Below the pieces are notes generated by a model, which did not search any database, was not told where the DNA came from, and saw only the letters and a list, made by a program, of their open reading frames with translations. Positions 34,157 through 43,958 of a stretch of 64,000 nt of DNA are shown piece after piece (positions within the stretch are counted from its first letter, which is position 1; every line of letters begins with the position of its first letter). A program made the translations under genes and the position numbers. Source of the stretch: Zygnema cylindricum (taxonomy: Eukaryota > Streptophyta > Zygnematophyceae > Zygnematales > Zygnemataceae). Location: NCBI GenBank assembly GCA_037447655.1, contig JBBHKE010001934.1, forward strand, positions 65,121 through 129,120. The letters are read 5' to 3'.

Positions 34157-34434
34157 ATTTGCAAATGAACTTGCTGGCCAAATTGTTGTATCCTTCATTG
34201 CATGCACATGATGTCCCGTTTGTGCCAAAAGAGCAAATACCTCCTCCGCCACAAGGGCCTCCTAGTTGGGTTGCGTTGCAAAACGCGTCACATTCGCTTT
34301 TACTTCGTTGATCACTTGATGCACAGTCGGTTGGGAGGTTTGGGCCAAATAGGCAATTGTTGGATAACAAGTAGCATAATGGTAGCCTGTTGACTCTGTT
34401 AACCGGCCCGGTGAAGTAGTTACCAATAATTTCA
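34157..34434 (-). CDS. Exon: last LRR, cysteine cap and EGF-like domain
   Basis: A 278-bp exon lies between an acceptor (ATTTGTAG, boundary at 34434/34435) and a donor (AAAT/GTAAGT, boundary at 34157/34156). It enters in the same phase as the 72-nt LRR exons upstream. GNYFTGPV aligns with the NNQxSGSI of an LRR, and LSNNCLFGPNLPTDC looks like a final repeat with its C-cap cysteines. Next comes an EGF-like cysteine pattern, LGGPCGGGGICSFG..SCACNEGY, like plant Notch-like or EGF receptor proteins. The protein is expected to be secreted or a membrane receptor. Signal peptide, membrane segment and any kinase are not visible in the window. It is open over the whole exon. Confidence 0.7.
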
Positions 34435-35833
34435 CTACAAATATGGTTCGCCATCGTAAAATAAAATTATTCGGCAAGCCATTAATATCCGTTATACATA
34501 TCTTAAAAATCAACATGTTTAAGAAGGCATCAACCTTGATTCATGTTAAACAAGTCAAACAAAAAGTGCGATATTTTCTGGTTTTTATGGCATTTTTCAT
34601 ATTTTCCCTCAAAAATCCGGTAATTTATGAATTACATGGGCATTTTTTATTTATTGCTTCAAATAAATCTATTAATGTCAAAATACGTGGTATAATTATT
34701 TCTGGAACAAAACATACCACATGTGCACAATTTTGAAAGGTCATCGAAATAAACAAAAAAAATGTAAAACCAATTTAAAAAACCCGCTAACATACAAGAA
34801 ACAAAAATTCGAAACATCATACCAAAGAGCTTATGTGACTATTTTTTCCTCCCCAACCCTTTTTTGCTAAATAAGATAAAGTATTGTCCGCAGCCAATGA
34901 AGGAAAAATAACCTAGATAAAAATAAAAAGGAAACAAAAGCACAAAATGTGATGTTTGCACATCGAGTCGATGCCACTTTCAATGCCTGAGCACCCTTAG
35001 CCCCTCTCCTCCACCAATTCATTATTTTATAACTAAAGTTATTAAATAAAAAATAAAAAAAATCAAGACAGTTTAGCAGTACAAAAGGAAATTTAGCTCC
35101 GATAAAAAAAAAGCTTCAAATATCGCAGATAAAAAGCCAATAGATATGTATGCATTTTTTACATTGTTTCTCATTAAAAAATAGGATGTCATTTTTTAGC
35201 ATCTAACATCTAATATTATTGATTATTATTCTATCATCTATTTTATTGTTGTTTGTTTTATATTACTTATAATTCAATAATACGATTATTTGTTATTACC
35301 ATTATCATTTATTCTTCGATGTTTTAATATTTCTTGCTTTAATTATTGAATATTTATAATATTTATTATTTGCTAGTATTGTTGTCTGAGTTTCTAATTA
35401 ACACGTACTAGTATATTTGAAGATTATATTTTTATATGAAACCTTATGATAATTAGAACAATTGTTAACACAATTATTGCTTATTATTCATATTTTTTAT
35501 TTGTTTCACATTTTTTCTTATTACAGTTGTTATTATTAATGTTATTTTTATGATCTTAAATAGACATCAAAAAGATAATGTCACGTATGTATTTCAAATA
35601 TTAACATGCATTTCTAAAATGAATATCTGATTTACAAAAAGCTAATAATAACATAGGATTAACAATTATAGTTGTGCCAAAACCAATAAAAAATAAAATG
35701 TTGAAAATAAAAAAACAAAAAGAACAACGAAACAAACCAAAAAACACTTTAACACCACATGGTTTTCGTCACACTCCTTCCCCGTCTTCCATTTGTTGCA
35801 TGAAAAAGGGAATCAGCAAACCAGTATTGTACT
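34435..35833 (-). other. AT-rich intron part of the LRR/EGF gene
   Basis: Between the EGF exon and the purine tract. Strongly AT-rich, with many TTATT words near 35200-35540. No LRR-like block or repeat recognised. Confidence 0.45.
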
Positions 35834-37990
35834 AAAGAGGAGAGGGTGAGAGGAGAGGGGAATAGAGGGAGCGTGGGAGAGGGAGGTGGAAAGGGAGGTG
35901 GAGAGGTAGGTGGCGAGGGAGCGGGAGAGGGAGGGCGAGGGGAGTCGGGGGGGGGAGGGAAGGGAAAGGGGACATAAGTATGGGCAAGGGCCGGGGTGAA
36001 GAGGGGGAATGAGGGGGAGAGAGGGGGAAGGGGGGAGAGGGGAAAGAGAGGGAGACCGTGGGAGGAAAGAGGGGAAACGGGGAGGGAGGAGGACAGAGAG
36101 AGGGGGAGGAGGGGGACGGGGAGGGGGAGGAGAAGGGGAAGGGGGAGAGAGGGGAAGGTGGAGAGGGGTGTAGGCTGCTTTTATGAGGAGAGAAGAATGA
36201 GAGGGGAAGAGGAGGGGTGGGGGAGCGAGCGGAGGGGAGGGGGAGAGGGGAAGAGCGGGAGAGAACAAGGGAAGGGGGAGAGAGCGAGGTAATAGGGAAA
36301 GGAGAGGCGGGAGAGAGGGAGGGTGGGAGAAAGTCGGTAAGAGGAAGGAGGAGAGGGTATAGGTTAGGAGATGGTGGGAGAGGGAGAGAGCGGAGGGGGA
36401 GAGGGAGAGGGAGAGGGAGAGGGAGAGGGAAAGAGGGAAGAGGGGCAGGGAGAGGGGGAGATTGGAAAAAGGGGAGAGGGAGAGACGCGGAGAGGAGGAG
36501 AGGGCGAGGGGGAGAGAAGGATAGAGTGGGAGGGAGAAGGCAAGCAGGAGGGGGGGGGGTAGTGCGAGGTGGAGAGGGGGAGGAAGAGGCAGAGGATAAA
36601 AAAGGGGAGAGGGAGAGGATGAATGCTATGGCGAGGAAGAGAGAGGGAGGGAGACGGAGAGGGGAAGAGGGAGGTGGAGGGGGTAAGGGCGGGAGAAGGG
36701 GACAAGGAGGTTGAGGAAGCGGGGGTGGGGAGAAGTGGGGAAGGAATGGAGTGGGGGAGAGGGAAAGAGAGAGAGATTGAGATAGCAGGAGAGGGGGAGT
36801 GGAGAAGACGGCGAGAGGGTTAGAGGGAACAAAAACGGAGATGGGAGAGGGAAAAAGCGGGAGAGGGAGAGAGGGAAGTAACAGGGGAGAGTGGGAGTAA
36901 GGGGAAGTCTGAGGGAGAGGGAGAGGGAAGGGGAGAGGAGGAGGAGGGGAAAAGGCCGGACCGGGATACAAGGGAGAGAGGGTAAAGATAAAAAAGAGGG
37001 GAGAGAGGCAGAGAGAGGAAGTGGGAGGGAGAGATAGTGGAATAGAGAGAGGGACGGGGAGAGGGTGTGGGAGATGGAAAAGGACACGGAAAGAAAAAGA
37101 GGCATGGAGATGGAGAGGGGGGATGTGAAGAGGGGGAGAGCGGTGCAAGGAGAGAAGTGAAGGGACAGAGAGGGGAGAGAGGAGGAGGGAGAGATGGGGA
37201 AAGGGAGGGTGAGCAGCAAAGGGATAGGGGTAGGGTGAGGGAGGGGTGGAGGGGGAACGATAGAGCGGTAGTGAGGGCAATGGGGAGTGGGAGAGGAAGA
37301 GGGCAAAAAGGAAATGGAGAGGGAGACAAAGAGGGAGGAAGAGCGGGAGAGGGAGTGGGAGTGAAATAGGGAGGGGAAAAGAACGGAGGACGGAGAAGAG
37401 GAGGTGGAGGAGAGGGGAAGGGGGAGAGGTAGGGGGAGCGAGAGGGAGAGGTGGAGGGAGAGGGATAGAGAGACGAGAATGAGAGGGTGATTTCGAGGGA
37501 GAGGTGGAGAGCGAAAAGAGGGGAGGGAGGAGAGGGGGAGGGGGAGAGGGAGGCGGAAGGGAAGGAGGAGGGAGAGGAAAGGGGGAAGGGGGATAGTGCG
37601 GATGGATGGAAGAGGGGACGGGAGGAGTGGGAAAGTGAAATGGGGGAAGAGGGGGAGGGGAGGTGAAAGGGAGAGAAGGGGAGTAAAAGGGGGATATGAA
37701 GAGGGATAAAAGGAGATGTGTAGAGGCTGAGAGGATTAGATGGGGAGAGGGCTAGAGTGGGGGAGGAGACAGAAGGAGAGTTGAAGAGAAAGAGGGCAAG
37801 AGGTGGAGAGGTGGAGAGAGGGAGAGGGAGAAGTGGAGTGAGAGGGGAGAGAGAGGGCGAGGAGGAGAGGGAGAGGGGAGTGAGGGGGAAGGTGAGGGCG
37901 AGGATGAGGTGGGGGGAGAGGCTGGAGGTTGGGAGGGGCAGAGGGGGAGAGCGAGAGAGGGAGAAAGGAGGGTCAAAGATAGAGAGGGAC
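35834..37990. repeat. 2.1-kb purine (GGGAGA-type) tract
   Basis: The plus strand is almost wholly G and A for about 2.15 kb, made of degenerate GGGAGA, GGGGAGAGG and GAGGGGGAG words with a few pyrimidines (for example TTTTATGAGG at 36180). Perfect GGGAGA runs occur at about 36396-36430. All long open frames here on both strands (Arg/Gly/Glu-rich on plus, Pro/Ser/Leu-rich on minus, up to 482 codons) are artefacts of the composition. It lies in the intron between the LRR exon at 38101 and the EGF exon. Such tracts can form triplex (H-DNA). Confidence 0.95.
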
Positions 37991-38100
37991 CCGCCTATAG
38001 TTTTGATGCACAACACAACCATGGTGACATATTAGACCCCTCCCTCTACAAGTTGCATGATTATTTTTTTGCAAAAAAACCATAGCGTCATGTGTCTTAC

Positions 38101-38172
38101 AAGTAAAAAAGGGATGTCAGTTGACCGATGGAAAATTGAATGCTTCCACTCATTTGGTTGTTTGAAAGCCTT
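38101..38172 (-). CDS. LRR exon A (72 nt, one repeat)
   Basis: On the minus strand, TATTGTCACAG precedes and GTAAGACAC follows an exon of exactly 72 nt. In the phase that begins with one base completing the previous codon it reads RLSNNQMSGSIQFSIGQLTS and ends in LFY, which fits the plant-specific LRR consensus (LSxNxLSGxIPxxIGxLxxL). Single-repeat 72-nt exons are typical of plant LRR receptor genes. Gln replaces the usual Pro after SGSI. Confidence 0.8.
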
Positions 38173-38273
38173 CTGTGACAATAGGAATTACCACAAAACC
38201 AATCATAAAAAACGTGTAAAAAAAAACCTTAAGGCACTCCTTCGACATGCTCCCTTTTTTCCTTGTGTCTTAC

Positions 38274-38345
38274 AAGGAAAAAAGGGATGTCAGTTGACCG
38301 ATGGAAAATTGAATGCTTCCACTTATCTGGTTGTTAGAAAGCCCT
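38274..38345 (-). CDS. LRR exon B (72 nt, one repeat)
   Basis: It has the same 72-nt structure and splice signals as exon A (CACAG before, GTAAGACAC after), in the same phase, reading GLSNNQISGSIQFSIGQLTS. It lies 101 bp upstream of exon A in gene direction and arose by tandem duplication. If both are spliced in, the receptor gains one near-identical repeat. Confidence 0.8.
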
Positions 38346-38424
38346 CTGTGACAATAGGAATTACCACAAAACCAATCATAAAAAACGTGTAAAAAAAAAC
38401 CTTAAGGCACTCCTTCGACATGCC

Positions 38425-39617
38425 CCCTCACCATCCCCCTCTTGCTCGCCCTCCCTCACAACCCCCCTAAATCCCTCCCCCCCCCCTCCCTTGTTACCCT
38501 TTCCCCCTCTCTTCATCTCCCGCCATCATCCCTAACACCTTTTTCCATCTATTTCTCCTTCTTTCTCCCCTCTCAGAACTCCCCCAACATTCACCCTAAA
38601 CCTCCTCCTCCCCATCTCTCGTACTCTCCCTCTCCCCATCACTTTCTCTCCCTTTCTTTTAATCTCAACCTTTGCCCCACTCAATCTCTCCCTATGTTTC
38701 TCCCACCACCCCTTCTCCCTCTCGTTTTCCATCGCCCACGCCCACGCCCTTGCCCTCTTCCACTCCCTCCACCCCCCTTTCCTCCCACCTCTTTCTCGCT
38801 GTCTCGACCTCTCCCTCTCCCCCTCCTCTCCCCCTCCCCTCTTCCACCTCCCTCTACCCCTCTGTTTTTCCCACCCTATCCACCCCTCCCATCATGCCCC
38901 TTTCTACCATTCCCCCTCCTAATCCTCCTTGCCATTTCCCTCTCCCTCCCACTCCCCCTCTCCCTCTCCCTCTCTTTTTTTACCATTCCACCCTTCCCAC
39001 TCCTCACCTCTCCCCCAATCTTCACGCTCTCCCTCCCCTTCCCCATCTCCCTTACTCGGCCTCTCCTCCTCTTCCTTTCTTCCAACCTCGCCGTCTGGCC
39101 CACCCACTCTCCACTTTCTCCCCCCACTCCCTCTCCCTCTCGATTTCCTTCTTCCTTGCTCTCACCCACTCCAGTCCCGCCACCTTCCTCTCCTCCTAAC
39201 TCTTTCTCGTATCCTCCACTTCTCCCTCTTTCCCTCCCACTCTCCTCCCTCTCTCTCTTTCACCTCTCCCCCCTCTCACCCACTACCCCACTCTCTCCCG
39301 CCCTCTCTCTCCCTTTATCCCGATCTCCCGATCCCCCTCCCTCGTGTATCTCATTGTCTATCCCCCTCTCGCAGCTCTCCCCATCCCCCTCCCCCCCACC
39401 TTTGCCCCCTCCCCCTCTCCCTCGAACTCGGCCATTTTTTCCACCTTTCCACCTCCCCTAATCCTACTCGCGCCCACTCTCCCCCTCTCCCCGTCCTCTC
39501 CTCGTGCCATCAACCTTTTCCTCACTCTTCCACTCCAACTCGCCCACCCCCTCCACCTCGCCCCCATGTCCTCCCCTTTATCCTTTATTCCTCCCTCTTG
39601 TTCTCCCCCTCCTACCC
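38425..39617. repeat. 1.2-kb pyrimidine (CCCTCT-type) tract
   Basis: The plus strand is almost only C and T, in degenerate CCCTCTCC and CTCCCCCT words. It is the reverse in strand of the 35.8-38.0 kb tract and sits in the intron between LRR exons C and B. The long Pro/Ser/Leu-rich frames (up to 339 codons) are compositional artefacts. Confidence 0.95.
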
Positions 39618-39650
39618 GTCTGTAATTTTGATGAGCAACATGTGTCTTAA

Positions 39651-39722
39651 AATTGTTGGAGGGATTTCATAAGAGCGATGGAAGATGGAATGCTCCCACT
39701 CAACTGGTTGTTATCAACAAAA
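39651..39722 (-). pseudogene. LRR exon C (72 nt), donor site lost
   Basis: An acceptor (ACTGTCACAG) and 72 nt reading VDNNQLSGSIPSSIALMKSLQ are the best match here to the plant LRR consensus, with the usual IPSSI. The donor expected by comparison with exons A and B (GTAAGACAC) reads TTAAGACAC, so the invariant GT is destroyed. Read-through meets a stop at once, at the mutated junction (TTT TAA). The exon may be skipped or the gene may be dead. Confidence 0.75.
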
Positions 39723-39839
39723 CTGTGACAGTAAGCATCCACAAAACCAATCATAAAAAGATTTGTTGTTCCATATAATTTTATGACACGAGGCATCAAT
39801 ACAACATCATGAAATGAACTCAAAACAAAACGAATGTCA

Positions 39840-39965
39840 AAAGGAAGAGAGTGAAAGGGAGAGAGAGGGGTCTTGAGGGCAAGAGAGAGGGAGAGTTTGG
39901 GAAACAAAAAGGGAGAGAGAGGTGGAGAGAGGGGGAAAGAAGGGAAGGGAGAGGGAGGTAGTGGT
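39840..39965. repeat. Short purine tract
   Basis: About 120 bases of GAGAGG-type purines on the plus strand, similar to the large tract at 35.8 kb. The minus-strand frame that crosses it is a compositional artefact apart from the LRR exon at its end. Confidence 0.85.
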
Positions 39966-41483
39966 AGCGAAAGTAATTTCTACTCAATATATACAAATAC
40001 TATTTAAAAATTCATAATTGATTCTAAGTTTTCAACAATTTAAAGCTGAATTTAAATAACAGGTATTTAATGCTTTAAGTTTTTTCAAATTTCAATACAT
40101 TTTATACGCCAAATCACACCTTGTCTCAATTTCCCCCTCTCCCCCTTCCTCTCCTCCAATTTTCCTCTCATGTTTTCCCTCTTCCTCCGTTTTCTTCCCT
40201 ACTCACCCTTGAATCCCCTTCCCTCCTCTCATTTTCCCTTTCCCACGCCCTCTCCCTCTCACTCTCCTATTCCATTTTGCCCTCTCTCTCTCTAATATTA
40301 ACCTTTCTCCTCTCCATCCTTGCCCTTTTGCCTCTCCCCCCCCTCTCTCTTTCCTCCTCTCCCTATCACCGTTTCTCCCCCTCCCCCCTTTTTTTAACCT
40401 CCCCGCCCAGACCCCCGCCAACACCCCCTATCCCCCTTCCTCTCCCTATCCACCACAAACTCCCCCTCACCATCCCCCTCCACCTCTCCCTTGTTTCCTT
40501 CTCTCCATCTTTCTTAAAATTCTTCTTTCCCTCTTCCTCTCTCCCCCCTTTTTGATCTCTTGCTCTCCCTCGCCTTTTTGCTCTCCCTCTTCCTTTTCCC
40601 CTCCCTATACCCTCTCCTCCACCCTCTACCCCCCATCCTCTTTCCCTCCCTCTTTCATCTTAGACCCGGGAGCAGGAAGGCCACGTAGAGGTACTCGTGC
40701 CACGAGCTGATCTCCATTTAATTAATGAACGACATCTGTAAGCTAACGCGTTTTCATACGTGGTTGTGAATAACCCATTTTGATATTCTCGAAAACTGTG
40801 ATATTGATTACTTGTAAGTCAAAATGATCTTTTGGAACTTATTCTCAAAATTGACATCGTCAAGTTGCAAGTCACCTTTTTGTATTTTCATCTAAATGTA
40901 TGAATTTGGTGTGAATGATTTGACCATTTTGCTTGTTGCTGTTGTTGTTGTTTTTTTAGTACTATCCGTTTGTTTCTTTTTTTGTACCATTTTTTGTTAT
41001 TATGTCTTTATTTACCATTTTTTTTATCTTGTCATTTTGTACCATTTTGCTGGTTCTGTTAACTTGAATCCTCGTTCTCGACAAATCATTCTTCAATTTA
41101 GTTTTCAGACTTTTAAATTTTAACTTTTAGCGAGCAACTCCTAGCAGTCAACTTTGAATCGACATTCTTAAATTTGCTTCTTTAGACCTTTAGTAGTTTG
41201 GTTCTTTGACCGAGGAATAACGTTTGTCCATTGAACATCAAGCTTTTATTTGTATTTTGAAACAAGTCTCTTATTTAACCACATTCCGAAGGGTTCTATT
41301 CCTACTATTTGTGCTTCTAATTCTATTGCTCGACACTGAAATTGTGTTGAGCTTTTCGAAGAATCTTGAAATCTCGCTAAAAATTTGCAAGTGAGATTTT
41401 GTAAAAGAGTTGAAATTTCCCCAAAGAACTGAAGATTCGCAAAAGCACTGAAAATTTGCAAAATAAAACGTTTTTTTTGACAG
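39966..41483. other. Intergenic or intronic DNA with a pyrimidine tract
   Basis: A C/T-rich tract occupies about 40125-40660. The rest is AT-rich, with T runs near 40950-41030. I see no coding block. The missing 5' exons of the plus-strand reductase (nucleotide-binding GxxGxxG part) and of the minus-strand LRR gene (signal peptide, earlier repeats) should lie around here but were not found. Confidence 0.5.
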
Positions 41484-41954
41484 GCAGAGGGCACAAGTGG
41501 CCATTTGGAGCTATTTTCCGCTGACCTCATAATTCCTAGAAGCTTTGATAAAGTCGTGGAAGGATGTGAATACGTGTGTGCCACGTGGCAACTGCAGTCC
41601 AAATAAAAGCAAAGAAAGATCCGTACAAAGAGATTGTAGACCCGGCTGTGGAGGGCACAAAAAATGCTTTTTCGTCAATTCTGAAGGCAAGATGTGCCAA
41701 GTAAGTAGCCTTCAGTTAGACACTGTGGGATTTAAAATTGTGGAAGTTGAGAATTACAGATTGTGGACATCTTGCTTCCATTCTCACCCCTTTCTTTATG
41801 TCCACTTTCTCTACATTTTGTCCTCCCGATTCTATGTTTTCTTTTTTTTCTGTCAGTCTCCTCTCGCTTGTGCCAATCAATAGAAGCAAGTATTGCCTCT
41901 CCTTCATGTAATTGCCTCATGGGAAACGACTCAAAGTGCATTCTACTTATATGG

Positions 41955-42074
41955 CCTCTCCCTCTCCCGCTCCCTCTCCCTCTCCCTCTCCCTCTCCCTC
42001 TCCCTCTCACTCTCCCTCTCCCTCTCCCTCTCCCTCTCCCTCTCCCTCTCCCTCTCCCTCTCCCTCTCCCTCTG
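41955..42074 (+). repeat. (CCCTCT)n microsatellite next to a splice acceptor
   Basis: About twenty units of CTCCCT, nearly perfect with one C-to-A change near 42009, lie 20 bases before the acceptor GTTGTGCAG of the reductase exon at 42094. The array therefore forms or extends the polypyrimidine tract of that intron. The same hexamer composes the large tracts in the neighbouring LRR gene. Confidence 0.97.
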
Positions 42075-42355
42075 TCTGTCTATCGTTGTGCAGACGCGTA
42101 GTCATGACATCCAGTGTCGCGGCAGTCGGCCAAGAATGCTCTGTGACACGACGACCGTACAACAAAGGTGACTGGTATGAGAAGGCGACTATTCGGGACC
42201 CGTATTTTTTGGGAAAAAATCTCTCGGAAAAATATGCGTGGAAAGTGTACAACGAACAGGAAGACGACACGTGGCGGTTTGATTTAATTACTATTCTTCC
42301 ATCGTACGTTTTTGGACCTCTTTTTCATGTACTACATGCACGGTCGAGTCGAATC

Positions 42356-43056
42356 GTGAGTACCCACAGTATCTATGGGTACTATCTATGGACCCAAAAA
42401 GTTTGTATTTGGTGGCCGTTGTTAAAAGCAGTTCACATTGAACCAGCATTGTAAATCTCTTTCTTCTCATGCACTCCGGTGAAGGTCTTGAAATTACGAA
42501 GTCTTTGATTCTGAGGAACCTGTCCTGGGGCTTGTTTTATCAGAAACATCGCATTAAGGAAAATTGGAGGTAGTGGGGAAATATTAAATTAATTATGCAT
42601 CGAGAGGACTGAGTCCTGATCATTATTCTTCTCGTGGTTGAAGTTTCTCAGACTAATAATAGTACAAGAAAAGTACGAATTGTCCACAGCTTCGTCAATT
42701 CATTCTCTGAAAACCAATGCTGCATGTACTACAAACTTTGTAAATCCTAAATGGAATTGGTGTGGATAATTTCAGCAGCAATCTTTTATCATGTATGCAT
42801 CTTGATGGAAAGACGATTGGTAAGATTCCTATGCAAATCTGTGTAAGATCAATTGTGTTTCCAAATCAGGTACTTCTAGAAAGTTTGGTCTTTTGGACAG
42901 TTTGGCGGTTCTCTCCGGTAGGGGATGCACTGAACTGCTTTAACTTTGCTGAATTGTTTAAGTTTTGCGGAATTTCTTTCTTTTTTTAAATTTCTTCTTT
43001 CCTTTTTGGTTTCTTTCTTTTGTTTCGGTTGTTTGTTTCCTTTTTTCTTCCCTCAG
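42356..43056 (+). other. Intron of the reductase gene
   Basis: From GTGAGT to CCCTCAG, 701 bp, AT- and T-rich near its 3' end (42980-43050). No other coding block recognised. Confidence 0.65.
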
Positions 43057-43155
43057 ATCATCCTACAAATGTTGGATGGTTCAATGATTTTGACTCCTAA
43101 TTCTGCCATAAATATTGTGGATGTTCGTGACGTGGCATACTGCCACGTGGTAGCT

Positions 43156-43958
43156 CTTGTGCCGGTGGTAGAGGAGGTGGTAGAGGAGGTGGCCCAAGAG
43201 GTGGTGGTGGCGGCGGAATTAATAAGAGGGATCAAGGTCGTCCACCGAAGGTCCCTTCGGATCTTTCCAATGTGACATGCTACCGGCGTAACCGGCTTGG
43301 ACATTCATCTTGAAATCGGCAATCGGCTTTGTCTTCATCTTGTCCGGATAAGGAAAAACAATTTCATTTTTGCGATATGTGGGGGCATACGATCCCTCAA
43401 TGTTATGCAAAGAGTGGAGATTCCGGAAGTGGAAGAGGAGGTAGACGAGGTGATAGAGGCGCCCGAGGTGGAGGCCGAGGAGGAGGCGGAGGTGGTGGTC
43501 ATGGTTACGGTAATGCAAATTACTTTGACTATGGTGATGAAACCGGTGATGAGTTTCCGGTTCTTAATCTTACCCTTGATTCGGTAAGTAGTGGAGGAAA
43601 TTTGGAGAAAGAGTGGATTATTGATACGGGGGCATCTCACCATGTTTGCACGGATGCCACCTTGTTCGATGATATGAGGGAACTCACGGTTCCAAAGTAT
43701 ATTACGGTTGCAAGCGGCCATGTCATTTCGGTTGGCATGGTTGGCACGGTTCGGCTTGATCTTCTTTCATGGGATAATGATGGGAAAGAGAGATCGACGG
43801 AGTATCGTCTTCAAAATACTCTTTATATTCCGGACGGATCGGTCAATTTGTTAAGCGTTCCACAAATCCAAAAGAGTGGTGAAAGCTTACTTGCGAGAGG
43901 TGATCAATCTATCGAGATTTGGAATGAGAAGGGGATGTTATTGGAGAAGGAGTTGTGA
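43156..43958 (+). pseudogene. Copia E gag C-terminus and protease
   Basis: Gly/Arg-rich gag C-terminus with two degraded zinc knuckles (CYRRNRLGHSS and FCDMWGHTIPQC; each lacks one of the C-C-H-C ligands) and a long RGGRGGGG tail as in Gly-rich nucleocapsids. Frame 43329-43958 then enters the aspartic protease with WIIDTGASHHVC (about 43617), catalytic Asp present, and NTLYIPDGSVNLLSVPQIQ. It stops after LLEKEL at 43958, four bases past the start of the next frame. Confidence 0.85.

Larger units (their letters stand above)
38091..38432 (-). repeat. 173-bp tandem duplication containing LRR exons A and B
   Basis: Units 38091-38263 and 38264-38432 run from TGTGTCTTACAAG to CCTTAAGGCACTCCTTCGACATGC and differ at under ten positions, mostly within the exon. 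Each holds one complete 72-nt LRR exon with its acceptor and donor. A third, diverged copy of the exon with its flanks lies at 39640-39780. Confidence 0.95.
41484..43155 (+). pseudogene. DFR/CCR-like extended short-chain reductase, broken gene
   Basis: Three spliced exons are recognised. 41484-41700, after TTTTTTGACAG, encodes GHLELFSADLIIPRSFDKVV and, after a 2-bp frameshift near 41573, CHVATAV..YKEIVDPAVEGTKNAFSSI, ending at a GTAAGT donor. 42094-42355, after GTTGTGCAG, encodes KRVVMTSSVAAV with the catalytic Ser region, DPYFLGKNLSEKYAWKVY with YxxxK, and ITILPSYVFGPLF, ending at GTGAGT. 43057 onward, after CCCTCAG, encodes INIVDVRDVAYCHVVA. Phases match at both introns. These are blocks of NADPH-dependent reductases such as dihydroflavonol reductase, cinnamoyl-CoA reductase or tetraketide pyrone reductase (usually 320-340 residues); which one cannot be told. 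The N-terminal NADP-binding exon is not seen. The last exon runs into copia E at about 43150-43155. Confidence 0.8.

Noticed and set aside
35832-38022. Minus-strand frames of 482 and 400 codons, rich in Pro, Ser and Leu
   Set aside because: They lie wholly in the purine tract, where stop codons are rare because T on the plus strand is nearly absent. Several frames on both strands are open at once, and no domain or start context is present.
38442-39672. Plus-strand frames of 339 and 247 codons
   Set aside because: Same artefact in the pyrimidine tract: three overlapping frames are open with Pro/Ser/Leu composition, and an LRR exon with splice sites runs on the opposite strand at the edge.
41912-42454. 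180-codon plus-strand frame starting in the CCCTCT array
   Set aside because: Only the part after the acceptor at 42093 is a real reductase exon. The SPSPSP start is translated microsatellite, and the end beyond 42355 is intron.
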